Assembly: GCA_023621995.1 (NCBI GenBank)
Contig: JAMOAB010000070.1
Span: forward strand, 1 to 39,579
Length of the DNA: 39,579 nt
Source of the DNA: Bacillota bacterium
GTDB lineage: Bacteria > Bacillota > Clostridia > Caldicoprobacterales > Xylanivirgaceae
Direction: 5' to 3'
Numbering within the stretch: the first letter of the stretch is position 1; each line of letters opens with the position of its first letter. The translations under genes and the position numbers were made by a program. This document shows positions 16,673 to 25,041 of the stretch, piece after piece. The notes beneath the pieces were generated by a model. That model was not told where the DNA came from and searched no databases. It was given only the letters and a program-made list of their open reading frames with translations.

Positions 16673-16680
16673 TTTGATAT

Positions 16681-16941
16681 ATGAAGAATATCGCGGTGCA
16701 AAAAGGTTTAACGCCTGTGGCGGAATATTTGTCTGACGCAGGATATAAGGTATATGAATTTGATTCTAGGCAAAGGGCGAGAAAAGATTTTTTAGATGGG
16801 TTTGATGCAGTAGTTATAACTGGAATGGACGACAATATAATGGGGATACAAGATACTATAAACAATATTCCCTTTATAGAAGCCAGAGGGATGACGCCGG
16901 AGGAGATAAGAGATATACTTGAAAGACGAATGCAAGGTTGA
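16681..16941 (+). CDS. YkuS family protein (UPF0180)
   Basis: A short, 86-residue protein matching Bacillus YkuS: an N-terminal IAVQKGLTPVAEYLSDAGYKVYEF half, then DAVVITGMDDNIMGIQDT, then an E-A-R-G-M-T-P-E-E-I end. The V-x-T-G-x-D-x-N-x-M-G-I core is the family hallmark. Function is unknown. The start ATG has AGGAGG eight bases upstream, but this site lies in the arm of a strong hairpin. A terminator follows. Confidence 0.82.
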   Translation: MKNIAVQKGLTPVAEYLSDAGYKVYEFDSRQRARKDFLDGFDAVVITGMDDNIMGIQDTINNIPFIEARGMTPEEIRDILERRMQG

Positions 16942-16958
16942 GCCATATATTGATTTAA

Positions 16959-16991
16959 AAGGACCTTTAATGCAAGGGTCCTTAATTTTTT
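16959..16991 (+). terminator. rho-independent terminator after ykuS
   Basis: A 10-bp stem (16959-16968 with 16974-16983, one G-U) with a 5-base loop is followed by six T at 16986-16991. Confidence 0.85.
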
Positions 16992-17068
16992 GTCCTTTTC
17001 TTTTCATACTTTTCATGTATAATATCTATGTAGATGTAAAAACAATGGATTTTTTTGGAGGTACTATT

Positions 17069-17482
17069 ATGCTATACGATTTGATAAGTGCAGGATATGG
17101 AGAAGAGGCAGATTTAAACTGTGCTGAAAAGATATTATGGGGTGCCAATGAAGCATATAACCTTGGCTTAGATAAGAATGCATTAAAAATAGCATCTGGA
17201 TTTGGTGGAGGTATGGGTGTAGAGGGAATATGTGGTGCCCTAACAGGAGCTATAATGGTGTTAGGTGTACTGTTTGTAGATGAGAAAGCCCACGAGAGTA
17301 CAAAAATAAAAGAATTGTCAAAGGAGTTCTTAGGCAGATATGAAGAGACAATGGGGAGTATTGATTGTGCTCCACTTAAGAAAAACTATAGGACAGTAGA
17401 GGAAAAATGTGAGAACATTATCTTAAAGTCAGCAGAGCTATTAGATTATATAGTAGCAAGGGAATTAGAGTATAGACACTAA
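17069..17482 (+). CDS. C_GCAxxG_C_C family putative redox protein
   Basis: A 137-residue protein with the pattern of the C_GCAxxG_C_C family: C18 in LNCAEKIL, GFGGGMG (44-50), C55 within ICGALTGA, C100 in IDCAPLK, and C114. The four spaced cysteines suggest a redox-active or metal-binding role, sometimes linked to selenium or electron-transfer functions, but no activity is established. The ATG at 17069 has GGAGG seven bases upstream and matches the conserved N-terminus; the frame stays open 50 codons further upstream across the terminator, which is not credible. A TATAAT at 17018-17023 may be the -10 box, without a clear -35. Confidence 0.85.
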   Translation: MLYDLISAGYGEEADLNCAEKILWGANEAYNLGLDKNALKIASGFGGGMGVEGICGALTGAIMVLGVLFVDEKAHESTKIKELSKEFLGRYEETMGSIDCAPLKKNYRTVEEKCENIILKSAELLDYIVARELEYRH

Positions 17483-17514
17483 GGATTAATATTTATATGG
17501 ATAGGAGAGTAGAT

Positions 17515-18288
17515 ATGCATACGAAACAGAGCCTTTTAGATGATCTTGAGAACTTAGGTATTGATAGAAGGGGAACACTTCTCGTCCATTCCTCTATGAA
17601 GAGTATTGGTGAGGTAGAAGGGGGAGCAGATACTGTCTTAGATGCCCTATCTGAATATATGAAGGATGGACTATTAGTAATGCCAACTCATACCTGGTCA
17701 TATATAAATGCAGACAACCCACGGTTTTATGTTGAAGATTCCCCATCATGTGTAGGCATACTCACAGAGCTCTTTCGGAAGCGTCCTGGGGTGGTACGTT
17801 CCCTACATCCTACACATTCGGTGGCAGCCTTAGGGAAGGATGCCAAAGAATTTGTTGAAGGAAATGAGCTCTTTGATACCCCATGTGCAAGGGGTTCATC
17901 ATGGGGAAAGCTGTTGGATAGAGAGGCTACCATAATGCTCATAGGTGTGGATTTGACGCGTAATACATACATACACGGAGTAGAGGAGTGGCTTGATATA
18001 CCAGGACGGCTTACAGACACACATGAACAGTTATATGTAGTTCTTCCCGATGGTACTGAAATTTCTGTACCTTCTAGGAGACATCGTGGATATCCATCTG
18101 ATAATTTTGGCAAGGTGGAAGAGATATTTTTGAAAAATGGTATCATGTATAAGGGTGTATTTGGCGATGCAGAGGTTCGTATATGTGATACAGTGAGTAT
18201 GACAAATTGTCTTTTCCATATGCTTAGTATTGATCCACATCTCTTTTCTGACAACAGTCCCCTGGATGGGGGTTTTTACCAAACATGA
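17515..18288 (+). CDS. AAC(3) family N-acetyltransferase
   Basis: A 257-residue member of the aminoglycoside 3-N-acetyltransferase family. Typical blocks are LLVHSSMKSIGEVEGG near the N-terminus, LVMPTHTWSY, VRSLHPTHSVAALG and GVEEWLDIP in the middle. The enzymes move acetyl from acetyl-CoA to an amino group; chromosomal clostridial members often have unknown natural substrates, so resistance should not be assumed. The ATG at 17515 has AGGAG seven bases upstream; an in-frame ATG at 17497 is possible but its AAGGA lies eleven or more bases away. It follows the C_GCAxxG gene by about 30 bases and may share its transcript. Confidence 0.82.
   Translation: MHTKQSLLDDLENLGIDRRGTLLVHSSMKSIGEVEGGADTVLDALSEYMKDGLLVMPTHTWSYINADNPRFYVEDSPSCVGILTELFRKRPGVVRSLHPTHSVAALGKDAKEFVEGNELFDTPCARGSSWGKLLDREATIMLIGVDLTRNTYIHGVEEWLDIPGRLTDTHEQLYVVLPDGTEISVPSRRHRGYPSDNFGKVEEIFLKNGIMYKGVFGDAEVRICDTVSMTNCLFHMLSIDPHLFSDNSPLDGGFYQT
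18259..18277 (+). terminator. terminator-like hairpin inside the end of the AAC(3) gene
   Basis: CCCCT and GGGGG pair around a 4-base loop and are followed by TTTTT at 18273-18277, 11 bases before the end of the gene. The short G-C stem with a T-run looks like a terminator placed within the last codons. No other terminator is seen after this gene. Confidence 0.4.
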
Positions 18289-18629
18289 GACGGCTAGCTA
18301 CATAAATCTATATTTCCATGTATGTTCAAATTTCTGAAAATAAATTGCCATGACTTATATAAGATAGGGAAACTTTTGCTAGGTAAAGTAAAGACAAAAG
18401 AATATGACATATTTTAGGTGCATATTTTTGAAATAAATGGTATAATGTTAAATAGTTCTAGTATGGATAAGTTTTATCATTTCAGTGACCTACCATATTT
18501 CATTCTTATATTTATATACAGTCAGCAAAGATAAAAATTACCCACTGAATTAATCAACCATGTAGAATTTGAATTTCTATTTATGGGTCGTCAGGAAAGG
18601 TATTCACAAGTGTGGGAGGAGGCAATATG
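18289..18629 (+). other. 340-base non-coding stretch before the DUF2804 gene
   Basis: No credible gene is seen here. The left part is AT-rich. An extended -10 promoter lies at 18438-18446, which would give a leader of about 175 bases before the start codon. I compared the leader by eye with common riboswitch cores and recognised none; a conserved leader RNA cannot be excluded. Confidence 0.5.
18438..18446 (+). promoter_or_regulatory. extended -10 promoter upstream of the DUF2804 gene
   Basis: TGGTATAAT is a TGn-extended perfect -10 hexamer. No -35 is visible 16-18 bases upstream. The same TGnTATAAT form occurs at 1989, 7859 and 25461 in this window. Confidence 0.5.
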
Positions 18630-19694
18630 ATGAATTTAGAAAGAAGAACATATTATAGACCTATTGATGAGCCTATCGACAGCTTGGTAGATGATGATGG
18701 GATATTTAACTTCGGTACGTACAATAGAGTCATTCCCAACATAAATATGTTGGACGCTAAAAGTCCTATACCCTTTTTCCCTATAAGACCCTTCAAGAAC
18801 TTTCGTCTTAAGGAATGGGAAGCTTTTCAGGCGGGTAATAGTAGAATTTTTATATTTGGAGCAATATACAATGCTAAGATAGCAGGAATTGTACTTTTAT
18901 ACATATATGACAGACAGAAACAGAAATTATATAGATATGAAAAGCTTACTTCATGTTTTAAGTTACCCACCATAGCATCAGGGCTTATAGATACATGCAC
19001 ACAATATAAATCGGACAAGTACGGGATGTCCATCTATAACAACATAGAGAAAGATGAAATAAAGGTTATGGCAGAAATAAACTCCATGGATGGATTACCT
19101 AACATTCAACTTATAATTAAATGCTATCATACTACAGAGCCCATAGTCATATGTCAACCCTTCGGGGAGAATAGGGCACTATACTCACATAAGAGTTTTA
19201 TGCCTATGGAAGGTTATATGATAATAAATGGAGAGAATATACTCTTTGACATAAATGATTCATATATGATAATAGATGATCATAAGGGTTATTATCCATA
19301 TAACTTGAAATACGATTGGACAACAGGCTGGGGGGAGGACAGTAGGGGAAATGTATTTGGTTTTAATCTTACAGATAATCAGGTGATAGACAGTGAGGCC
19401 TATAATGAGAACTGTATATGGCTTGATGGCAATATGCACACCTTGCCACCAATAAAGTTCTATAGATACAATGATACAGAAGGGGAAAGGTGGCATATTA
19501 AAGATAATTACGGTATGGTAGATATAAACTTTTATCCTGAGGTCAAAGCCCAGCTCAAAGTAAATTTGCTTGTCATAGCAGTGGACTATGAAGCACCTAT
19601 AGGAAGAATAGAGGGAGAGTTTAGATTGGTTGATAGGAAAGTGGATTTTACAAACTGCTTTGGCATGGGAGAGAAAAAGCGGTTTAGGCTATAG
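18630..19694 (+). CDS. DUF2804 domain protein
   Basis: A 354-residue protein resembling DUF2804. Landmarks are the R-P-F-K-N-F-R-L-K-E-W-E-A-F segment near residue 55, a DWTTGWGEDSRGNVFGFNL block in the middle, and NCFGMGEKKRFRL at the very end. No signal peptide or membrane segment is evident. The family is thought to have a lipocalin-like beta-barrel fold, but no activity is known to me. Two ATGs (18627 and 18630) follow the GGAGGAGG site; the second has the better seven-base spacing. The gene precedes the rhomboid-like gene by about 100 bases in the same direction. Confidence 0.75.
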   Translation: MNLERRTYYRPIDEPIDSLVDDDGIFNFGTYNRVIPNINMLDAKSPIPFFPIRPFKNFRLKEWEAFQAGNSRIFIFGAIYNAKIAGIVLLYIYDRQKQKLYRYEKLTSCFKLPTIASGLIDTCTQYKSDKYGMSIYNNIEKDEIKVMAEINSMDGLPNIQLIIKCYHTTEPIVICQPFGENRALYSHKSFMPMEGYMIINGENILFDINDSYMIIDDHKGYYPYNLKYDWTTGWGEDSRGNVFGFNLTDNQVIDSEAYNENCIWLDGNMHTLPPIKFYRYNDTEGERWHIKDNYGMVDINFYPEVKAQLKVNLLVIAVDYEAPIGRIEGEFRLVDRKVDFTNCFGMGEKKRFRL

Positions 19695-19797
19695 GGAATA
19701 TGCTATTGGAGAAATTATGTTTATGTGGTATTATAGGGAGCAGTGCTGCTACAGACTAGGCAGTCTAAAATTTAAATGAGGGGAGAATTATAGCACT

Positions 19798-20460
19798 ATG
19801 AAGTGGTTAGATAGGCTAGAGAGAAAATATGGGCGATATGCAATAAAAAATCTCATGCTATATATTGTAATATTAAACGCAGTAGTATATGTGCTTATGA
19901 TGATACCAGGAACCAATCTTATAAATAAATTTATATTAGATCCACAATTAGTACTCAAAGGTGAAATATGGAGGCTTGTCACATATATATTTATCCCCCC
20001 AAATGCTTCTCCTATATTTATCATATTTGTATTATATTTTTATTATATGATTGGCAGCAATTTAGAGAATGAGTGGGGAAGTTTTAGATTCAACCTCTAT
20101 TATTTCTTAGGTATGCTTGGCACTACAATTGCTACCTTTATAACTAAGGGGGGAGCTACACCCACATATATAAATCTGTCTCTCTTCTTAGCCTTTGCCC
20201 ATCTTTACCCAAATTTTCAGGTACTATTATTTTTCATACTGCCTATAAAGGTAAAATATTTGGCATGGCTGAATTGGATATTTATTGGATATACTATAAT
20301 ATTCCAATCAGTGCCCTATAAAGTAGCCGCTATTGTGTCGGTGATAAACTTTTTAATATTCTTTGGTCCTGATATTATAAGTGATATAAAGCTCCGGCGT
20401 CAAGTTCATAAGAATAGAAAGCAATTCTTTAGCGAAATAGAGAAGAGTAAGAGGGATTGA
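19798..20460 (+). CDS. rhomboid-like membrane protein lacking the catalytic serine
   Basis: A 220-residue protein with about six hydrophobic segments and a basic tail. The KGEIWRLVTYIF segment (54-65, W58-R59) is the conserved WR motif of the L1 loop of rhomboids, and the E-N-E-W-G region followed by FNLYYFLGMLGTT fits helices 2-3. Where active rhomboids have G-x-S-G the sequence reads YINLSLFLAFAH, and no catalytic His in a final helix is apparent. It is best called a pseudo-rhomboid, probably binding membrane proteins rather than cutting them. A GGGGAG ribosome site lies about twelve bases upstream. A very strong terminator follows. Confidence 0.75.
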   Translation: MKWLDRLERKYGRYAIKNLMLYIVILNAVVYVLMMIPGTNLINKFILDPQLVLKGEIWRLVTYIFIPPNASPIFIIFVLYFYYMIGSNLENEWGSFRFNLYYFLGMLGTTIATFITKGGATPTYINLSLFLAFAHLYPNFQVLLFFILPIKVKYLAWLNWIFIGYTIIFQSVPYKVAAIVSVINFLIFFGPDIISDIKLRRQVHKNRKQFFSEIEKSKRD

Positions 20461-20461
20461 C

Positions 20462-20509
20462 AAGACCTACTAAAGTGAAGTTGTACTTCATTTTAGTAGG
20501 TCTTTTTTT
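20462..20509 (+). terminator. strong rho-independent terminator after the rhomboid-like gene
   Basis: A 20-bp stem (20462-20481 with 20485-20504, one G-U) closes a 3-base loop and ends in a T-run to 20509. It begins directly after the stop codon. Confidence 0.93.
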
Positions 20510-20582
20510 ATGTAATTGTTGTCATCTTAGATCCATCTATAAAATATTAGTATAAAATGAAATAGAATTGGTACTGTTTTGT

Positions 20583-20647
20583 AACCATTTTTGAATGGTT
20601 TAATAATACACTATAATATAGTGGCTTTTTTATTTGGAAAAAGTCAC
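20583..20647 (+). promoter_or_regulatory. promoter region with nested dyads before the surface-acylation cluster
   Basis: AACCATT (20583-20589) pairs with AATGGTT (20594-20600) and contains a -35-like TTGAAT (20591-20596). CACTAT (20609-20614) pairs with ATAGTG (20618-20623) and contains TATAAT (20612-20617), 15 bases from that -35. GTGGCTTTTT (20621-20630) can pair with AAAAAGTCAC (20638-20647) instead. The block is either a promoter with operators or, if transcription starts upstream, a terminator hairpin with a competing stem. A promoter is needed here because a strong terminator precedes it. Confidence 0.4.
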
Positions 20648-20723
20648 TTCTAAATATAGTAAATAAGAATTAAATTCATATATATCTATCAATCATTGCG
20701 AAAGGAGTAGGTGTTTCCATATT

Positions 20724-21686
20724 ATGATATTAGCAAGACGAAGTAAAAGTATATTTTCAAGACGAAAAAGGAGTATCAGAATAGCAAATCAGGGTAGGTT
20801 TGTGTTTTTTGTATGTCTAGTTGCAGCTTTAGTTTTATTTTTTTGTTTTAGGACAATCTATGCCGTGAGGAAGAAGGTAGAAGAATACAATAGGGAACTA
20901 GAGGCTAGCATTAATATGGAGATAGGAGATTTACCAGGGACTAAGGTTGAGAATGGCTCTTCTGTGGGAAAATTGCCATCTCATCAGGGGCAGAATGGGC
21001 CTGTTAAAAGTGCTGAGAAGATAATTCAAGAAGGAGATGCTGGCAAAGGCAATGAAGAGATAGCTGAAGTTAACGATAATGAAGAGTCAGCTGAAGTTAT
21101 GGATGGCGAAAAGATAACTGGAGTAGAGAAGGAGACACCTATAAAGGGGAAAGCTTCTTACAAGGAGCTATTTGCTGATACAGTGTTTTTAGGAGATTCT
21201 ATAACAGAGAGTCTAGGATATTATAAATTCATTGATAAATCCAATGTGATTGCAGATAAAGGCCTTACTGTCTCAGACGCAATTAAGAGGGTGGAAGAAG
21301 TAGCCAATCTTAAGCCAAAAAATATATTCATAATGTTTGGAATGAATGATGTGCTGTCATTGGACAAGAGTGAGGGCTTTATAAAAAATTATACTAAATT
21401 AGTAGATGAATTGCAGGCTAGGCTACCTGATACCCATATATATGTGCAATCTATACTTTATGTAGATCCCAAGGTTAGGCAGAAAAAACCTCGCCTTACC
21501 AACGATCGGATAGATGAATTCAATAATGCATTGCAGAGTATGTCATCAGGGATGAAAAATGTAGACTATATAGATTTAAATACTATAGTAAAAAACTATA
21601 ATGAAGACTTGCATGAGAAAGATGGAATACATTATGTCTATAAATTCTATAAACTATGGCTAAATTATATAAAGGAATATGTATGA
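20724..21686 (+). CDS. membrane-anchored SGNH/GDSL hydrolase
   Basis: A 320-residue protein: a basic N-terminus, one membrane helix (about 25-45), a low-complexity acidic linker (about 60-140) and an external SGNH domain. Catalytic features are GDSIT with Ser159, GMND with Asn208 and the DGIH block with Asp300 and His303. SGNH hydrolases of this kind remove or transfer acetyl groups on polysaccharides. The gene opens a cluster with an MBOAT acyltransferase and a DHHW protein, which suggests O-acetylation or de-O-acetylation of a surface polymer. The ribosome site is not ideal: AAAGGAG is 16 bases and a weaker AGGTG ten bases before the ATG. Confidence 0.85.
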   Translation: MILARRSKSIFSRRKRSIRIANQGRFVFFVCLVAALVLFFCFRTIYAVRKKVEEYNRELEASINMEIGDLPGTKVENGSSVGKLPSHQGQNGPVKSAEKIIQEGDAGKGNEEIAEVNDNEESAEVMDGEKITGVEKETPIKGKASYKELFADTVFLGDSITESLGYYKFIDKSNVIADKGLTVSDAIKRVEEVANLKPKNIFIMFGMNDVLSLDKSEGFIKNYTKLVDELQARLPDTHIYVQSILYVDPKVRQKKPRLTNDRIDEFNNALQSMSSGMKNVDYIDLNTIVKNYNEDLHEKDGIHYVYKFYKLWLNYIKEYV

Positions 21687-21712
21687 TATGAAGAAAGGGG
21701 AATAGTAGAGCT

Positions 21713-22189
21713 ATGAAAAACAAGGGGAGTTTTTTAGCATTTTGCCTAATAATTACTATGGTATTGGTAGCCGGATGTTCAGACGATAGGGCTACTACCA
21801 AGAACCCAACGGTAGAGGGTATATGGAAAGAGATAGAACAGGCTGTAGATGTATCGGATATGCGGAAGGGCTATGATGAAGATCTAAAAGAACTATATGA
21901 CATAGACGCAAATGATATTGAAGAATATATACTATATACTGCCCCTTCAAATATTGAGGCTGATGAGATTGCAATAATTAAGGTTAAGGCTAAAGATGAC
22001 TTAAAAGAGGTTGAGAATAAGATAGGCAGAAGGGTGGAGGCCCTTGGTACAAGCTTTAAGGATTATATACCTGAGGAGTATTATTTGATAGAAAAACATA
22101 TAGTGAATACTAAGCAAAACTATGTGCTCTTTGTAGTATCAGAAAGGGCAGACGAGATTGCAGATGTATTTGATAGCTGTTTTAAATAG
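21713..22189 (+). CDS. DUF4358 lipoprotein
   Basis: A 158-residue lipoprotein: signal with lipobox VLVAGC (Cys21) and then a DUF4358 domain, recognised by DIEEYILYTAPSNIEADEIAIIKVK and the KDYIPEEYYLIEKHIV segment. Such proteins recur beside MBOAT/SGNH pairs in Clostridia and are of unknown function. It lies outside the cell, anchored to the membrane, so it may be an accessory factor of the acylation machinery encoded on either side. It starts 26 bases after the SGNH gene, with an AAAGGGG site about fifteen bases upstream. Confidence 0.8.
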   Translation: MKNKGSFLAFCLIITMVLVAGCSDDRATTKNPTVEGIWKEIEQAVDVSDMRKGYDEDLKELYDIDANDIEEYILYTAPSNIEADEIAIIKVKAKDDLKEVENKIGRRVEALGTSFKDYIPEEYYLIEKHIVNTKQNYVLFVVSERADEIADVFDSCFK

Positions 22190-22274
22190 ACTTGCTTGGT
22201 GATATATCATTTATTTTTTGGTAATTGTGCATTGCAGTAAGTAGATACAGTATTTGACATAGGAGGTACAGAGC

Positions 22275-23684
22275 TTGGTATTTAGCAGCCTTATATTTTT
22301 ATTTGTTTTTCTTCCCATAACCCTTATAGCCTATTATATTTCAAGTAGGAGAGTCAAAAACTTCATACTTCTAATTGCCAGCCTAATCTTTTATGCATGG
22401 GGAGAACCTGTATATATATGGGTAATGGTGTTTTCTATTATATTTAACTATACTAATGGACTTATGATGGATAAGCATAGTGGCAATAAAGCAGTAAGTA
22501 AGGCTATATTGACATTATCCATTGTGGTCAATGTAGGTATACTCTGTTACTTTAAGTATTACGGTTTTTTCATTGAAAATATAAATACTCTTCTAGGTTT
22601 AAAGCTTAACTACAGAGAAGAACTTCCATTGCCAGTAGGGATATCTTTCTATACATTTCAGACAATGTCTTATATAATAGATGTTTACCTTGGCAAGGTC
22701 AAGGTACAGCGAAACATAATAGACTTTGGCACCTATGTAACAATGTTTCCCCAGTTAGTAGCAGGTCCAATAGTCAAATATGGAGATATTGAAAGGCAGT
22801 TAAAGGACAGACGAGAGAATAGAGAAAAATTTTCACTTGGGGTGGAGCGATTCATAATAGGCCTTGCTAAAAAGGTGCTTCTTGCAAATAATATAGGGCT
22901 CCTTTGGAGCTCTATAAAAGGTATTCCCCTAGAAGGGATTTCTATGCTATCGGCGTGGCTAGGGATCTTGGCATTTACATTTCAAATATATTTCGACTTT
23001 AGTGGATACTCAGATATGGCTATAGGACTGGGGAAGATGTTTGGTTTTGACTTTATGGAAAACTTTCAATATCCATATATCTCAAGGAATATTACTGAGT
23101 TTTGGCGAAGATGGCATATATCATTGGGTGCTTGGTTTAGAGAATATGTATATATTCCCCTAGGGGGCAATAGGGAGGGAAAACTTAAGCAATATAGAAA
23201 TCTGTTCGTAGTGTGGTTATTGACAGGGTTTTGGCACGGAGCAAATTGGAATTTTATATTATGGGGTCTATATTTTGGCATTGTTTTGGTCATTGAAAAG
23301 ACATTTTTAAAGGAGTGGTTAGACAGTAAGCCTAAAGCTCTAGGTCATATATATACTCTTCTTATTGTAATTATTGGATGGGTATTTTTTGAGTCAGATA
23401 CTATATATGACGGACTAATATTTATAAAAACTATGTTTGGCTTTGGCGGAGCTAAACTTGTAGATAGTGTGGCACTCTACTATCTAAGAACTTATTGTGT
23501 CTCCTTTATAATTTTAGCGCTGTGTTCAACTCCCATTCCAAGGAAGTTAAAAGCTCGCATGAGGGATAGGTTAATTGTCATAGAACCTATAATCATACCA
23601 ATATTGTATTTTATACTCTTGTTTCTCTCCACTGCCTACTTAGTAGATGCCAGCTACAACCCTTTTTTATATTTTAGATTTTGA
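22275..23684 (+). CDS. MBOAT family O-acyltransferase (AlgI/DltB-like)
   Basis: A 469-residue multi-spanning membrane protein of the MBOAT family. The catalytic His lies in LLTGFWHGANWNF (His321), and the second conserved region NITEFWRRWHISLGAWFREY (His281) is complete. MBOAT proteins such as AlgI, PatA and DltB pass an acyl group across the membrane to an extracellular carbohydrate acceptor with a DHHW/SGNH partner. The start is TTG with AGGAGG (22261-22266) eight bases upstream. The DHHW gene follows about 95 bases later. Acetyl is the likely cargo, as DltA-type D-alanine genes are absent here. Confidence 0.92.
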   Translation: MVFSSLIFLFVFLPITLIAYYISSRRVKNFILLIASLIFYAWGEPVYIWVMVFSIIFNYTNGLMMDKHSGNKAVSKAILTLSIVVNVGILCYFKYYGFFIENINTLLGLKLNYREELPLPVGISFYTFQTMSYIIDVYLGKVKVQRNIIDFGTYVTMFPQLVAGPIVKYGDIERQLKDRRENREKFSLGVERFIIGLAKKVLLANNIGLLWSSIKGIPLEGISMLSAWLGILAFTFQIYFDFSGYSDMAIGLGKMFGFDFMENFQYPYISRNITEFWRRWHISLGAWFREYVYIPLGGNREGKLKQYRNLFVVWLLTGFWHGANWNFILWGLYFGIVLVIEKTFLKEWLDSKPKALGHIYTLLIVIIGWVFFESDTIYDGLIFIKTMFGFGGAKLVDSVALYYLRTYCVSFIILALCSTPIPRKLKARMRDRLIVIEPIIIPILYFILLFLSTAYLVDASYNPFLYFRF

Positions 23685-23778
23685 TAAACTAACGCCACAT
23701 ACACTTGTGACTTTAGTCGTGGGTTAGTGGTGTATCTATATTTGATTATGATTTTGTTAATATGAGAGGAGTTCTGTT

Positions 23779-24921
23779 TTGGGTAGACATAATAATATAT
23801 ATGTAAACTCTATGGTTATAATGTTTATATGTTTTATATTTGGAATATCCATACTCCATATAGGCATCCCTGACAGGGAGTTTTCTGAGGAGGAGAATAG
23901 AATACTTGAAAAGAGGCCACACATTTCCTTCAATAAGATTGTAAATGGGAGGTTTGCCTCTGACTTTGAAAATTATGTATCGGACCAATTCCCTGGTAGG
24001 AACATGTGGATAGGTGTAAAATCGGATGTAGAGAGGGCAATGGGAAAGAAGGAGAACAATGGAGTGTTTCTAGGTAGGGATGGATATATGTTTCAAGGAT
24101 TTAAAGCACCAGATGGAGAGGAAGTAGATAAGAAGCTTGAAGCAATAAATTCTTTTGCCTACTCCATGGAAGGTGTAAACAAATATTTTATGTTGGTACC
24201 AAATTCGGTGAAGGTACTTGAAGATAAGCTTCCTAAAAATGCCCCTATTCCAGATCAACTCATGTATATGGATTATATAAGAGAGGGCCTCCATGACAGT
24301 GTGGAATTTGTAGATGTATATGATATGCTCTACTCTAAAAAAGACCAATATATATATTATAAGACGGATCATCACTGGACTTCTAAGGGGGCGTATTATG
24401 GATATAGAGTACTTGCAAAGGATATGGGGCTTATACCTAGGGATGAAGATTACTTTGAGGTTGAAAGAGTTACAGACGAATTTTATGGTTCCTTATATTC
24501 AAAAAGTGGCTTTAGGCATATTGCTCCAGATGGCATAGATATATATATACCTAGGAAAGCTAGGGATTGTAAGATAGAATTTTTGGATGATAATAGGGTT
24601 GTAGATTCTATTTATGATATGGATGCATTGAAGAAAAAGGATAAATACGAGATTTTTCTTGGCGGTAACTATCCACTTGTAAAGATAACTGTAGGGAACA
24701 AGACATGTAAAAGTCTTCTTATGGTTAAAGACTCCTATGCAAATAGCTTGGTGCCATTTCTTATGGAACACTACGACCGAATTTATCTAGTAGATCTTAG
24801 ATATTTTAGAGGAGATTTGAAAGAACTCATAGGGACAGAGGATATAGGAGATGTATTAATATTATATAATGTCATTACCTTTTTCGAGGATAGATATATA
24901 GAGGGGATAAATAAATTATAG
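23779..24921 (+). CDS. DHHW family protein (AlgX/AlgJ-like O-acetyltransferase partner)
   Basis: A 380-residue protein with one N-terminal membrane helix (about 10-29) and an extracellular SGNH-like domain. The name-giving DHHW motif is at 197-200, and its Asp197-His199 pair together with Ser319 in VKDSYANS forms the expected catalytic triad, as in AlgX and AlgJ. It would take the acyl group delivered by the MBOAT protein and place it on a polymer outside the cell. It starts at TTG with AGAGGAG seven bases upstream. A gene with this architecture next to MBOAT is the standard two-component surface acylation pair. Confidence 0.88.
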   Translation: MGRHNNIYVNSMVIMFICFIFGISILHIGIPDREFSEEENRILEKRPHISFNKIVNGRFASDFENYVSDQFPGRNMWIGVKSDVERAMGKKENNGVFLGRDGYMFQGFKAPDGEEVDKKLEAINSFAYSMEGVNKYFMLVPNSVKVLEDKLPKNAPIPDQLMYMDYIREGLHDSVEFVDVYDMLYSKKDQYIYYKTDHHWTSKGAYYGYRVLAKDMGLIPRDEDYFEVERVTDEFYGSLYSKSGFRHIAPDGIDIYIPRKARDCKIEFLDDNRVVDSIYDMDALKKKDKYEIFLGGNYPLVKITVGNKTCKSLLMVKDSYANSLVPFLMEHYDRIYLVDLRYFRGDLKELIGTEDIGDVLILYNVITFFEDRYIEGINKL

Positions 24922-25013
24922 ACTGGAGATTTACTGTGTCCATTGGATGCTGTATAATAATACTATCTATGGCATACAATATTTTAGAAGGCATGGGAAG
25001 GTAGTGATGAAAA

Positions 25014-25041
25014 GATGAAGCGTAGGTGATGAAGCGTAGGT
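25014..25041 (+). repeat. 14-bp tandem duplication spanning a start codon
   Basis: GATGAAGCGTAGGT occurs twice head to tail at 25014-25027 and 25028-25041. The first copy gives an ATG followed by only three more codons and a TGA at 25027-25029 that overlaps the real ATG (25029-25031). Confidence 0.9.

Noticed and set aside
17727-18254. 175-codon open frame on the minus strand opposite the AAC(3)-family gene
   Set aside because: The plus-strand frame matches a known family over its full length; the minus frame resembles no family and lacks a ribosome site.
17515-18288. AAC(3) gene as part of an acquired resistance island
   Set aside because: No transposase, integrase, repeats or change in codon use were seen around it, and the neighbours are ordinary chromosomal genes. 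It looks like a resident family member with unknown substrate.
23690-23730. Imperfect inverted repeat between the MBOAT and DHHW genes
   Set aside because: The possible stem has a large bulge and no T-run, so neither a terminator nor a defined regulatory element can be supported.
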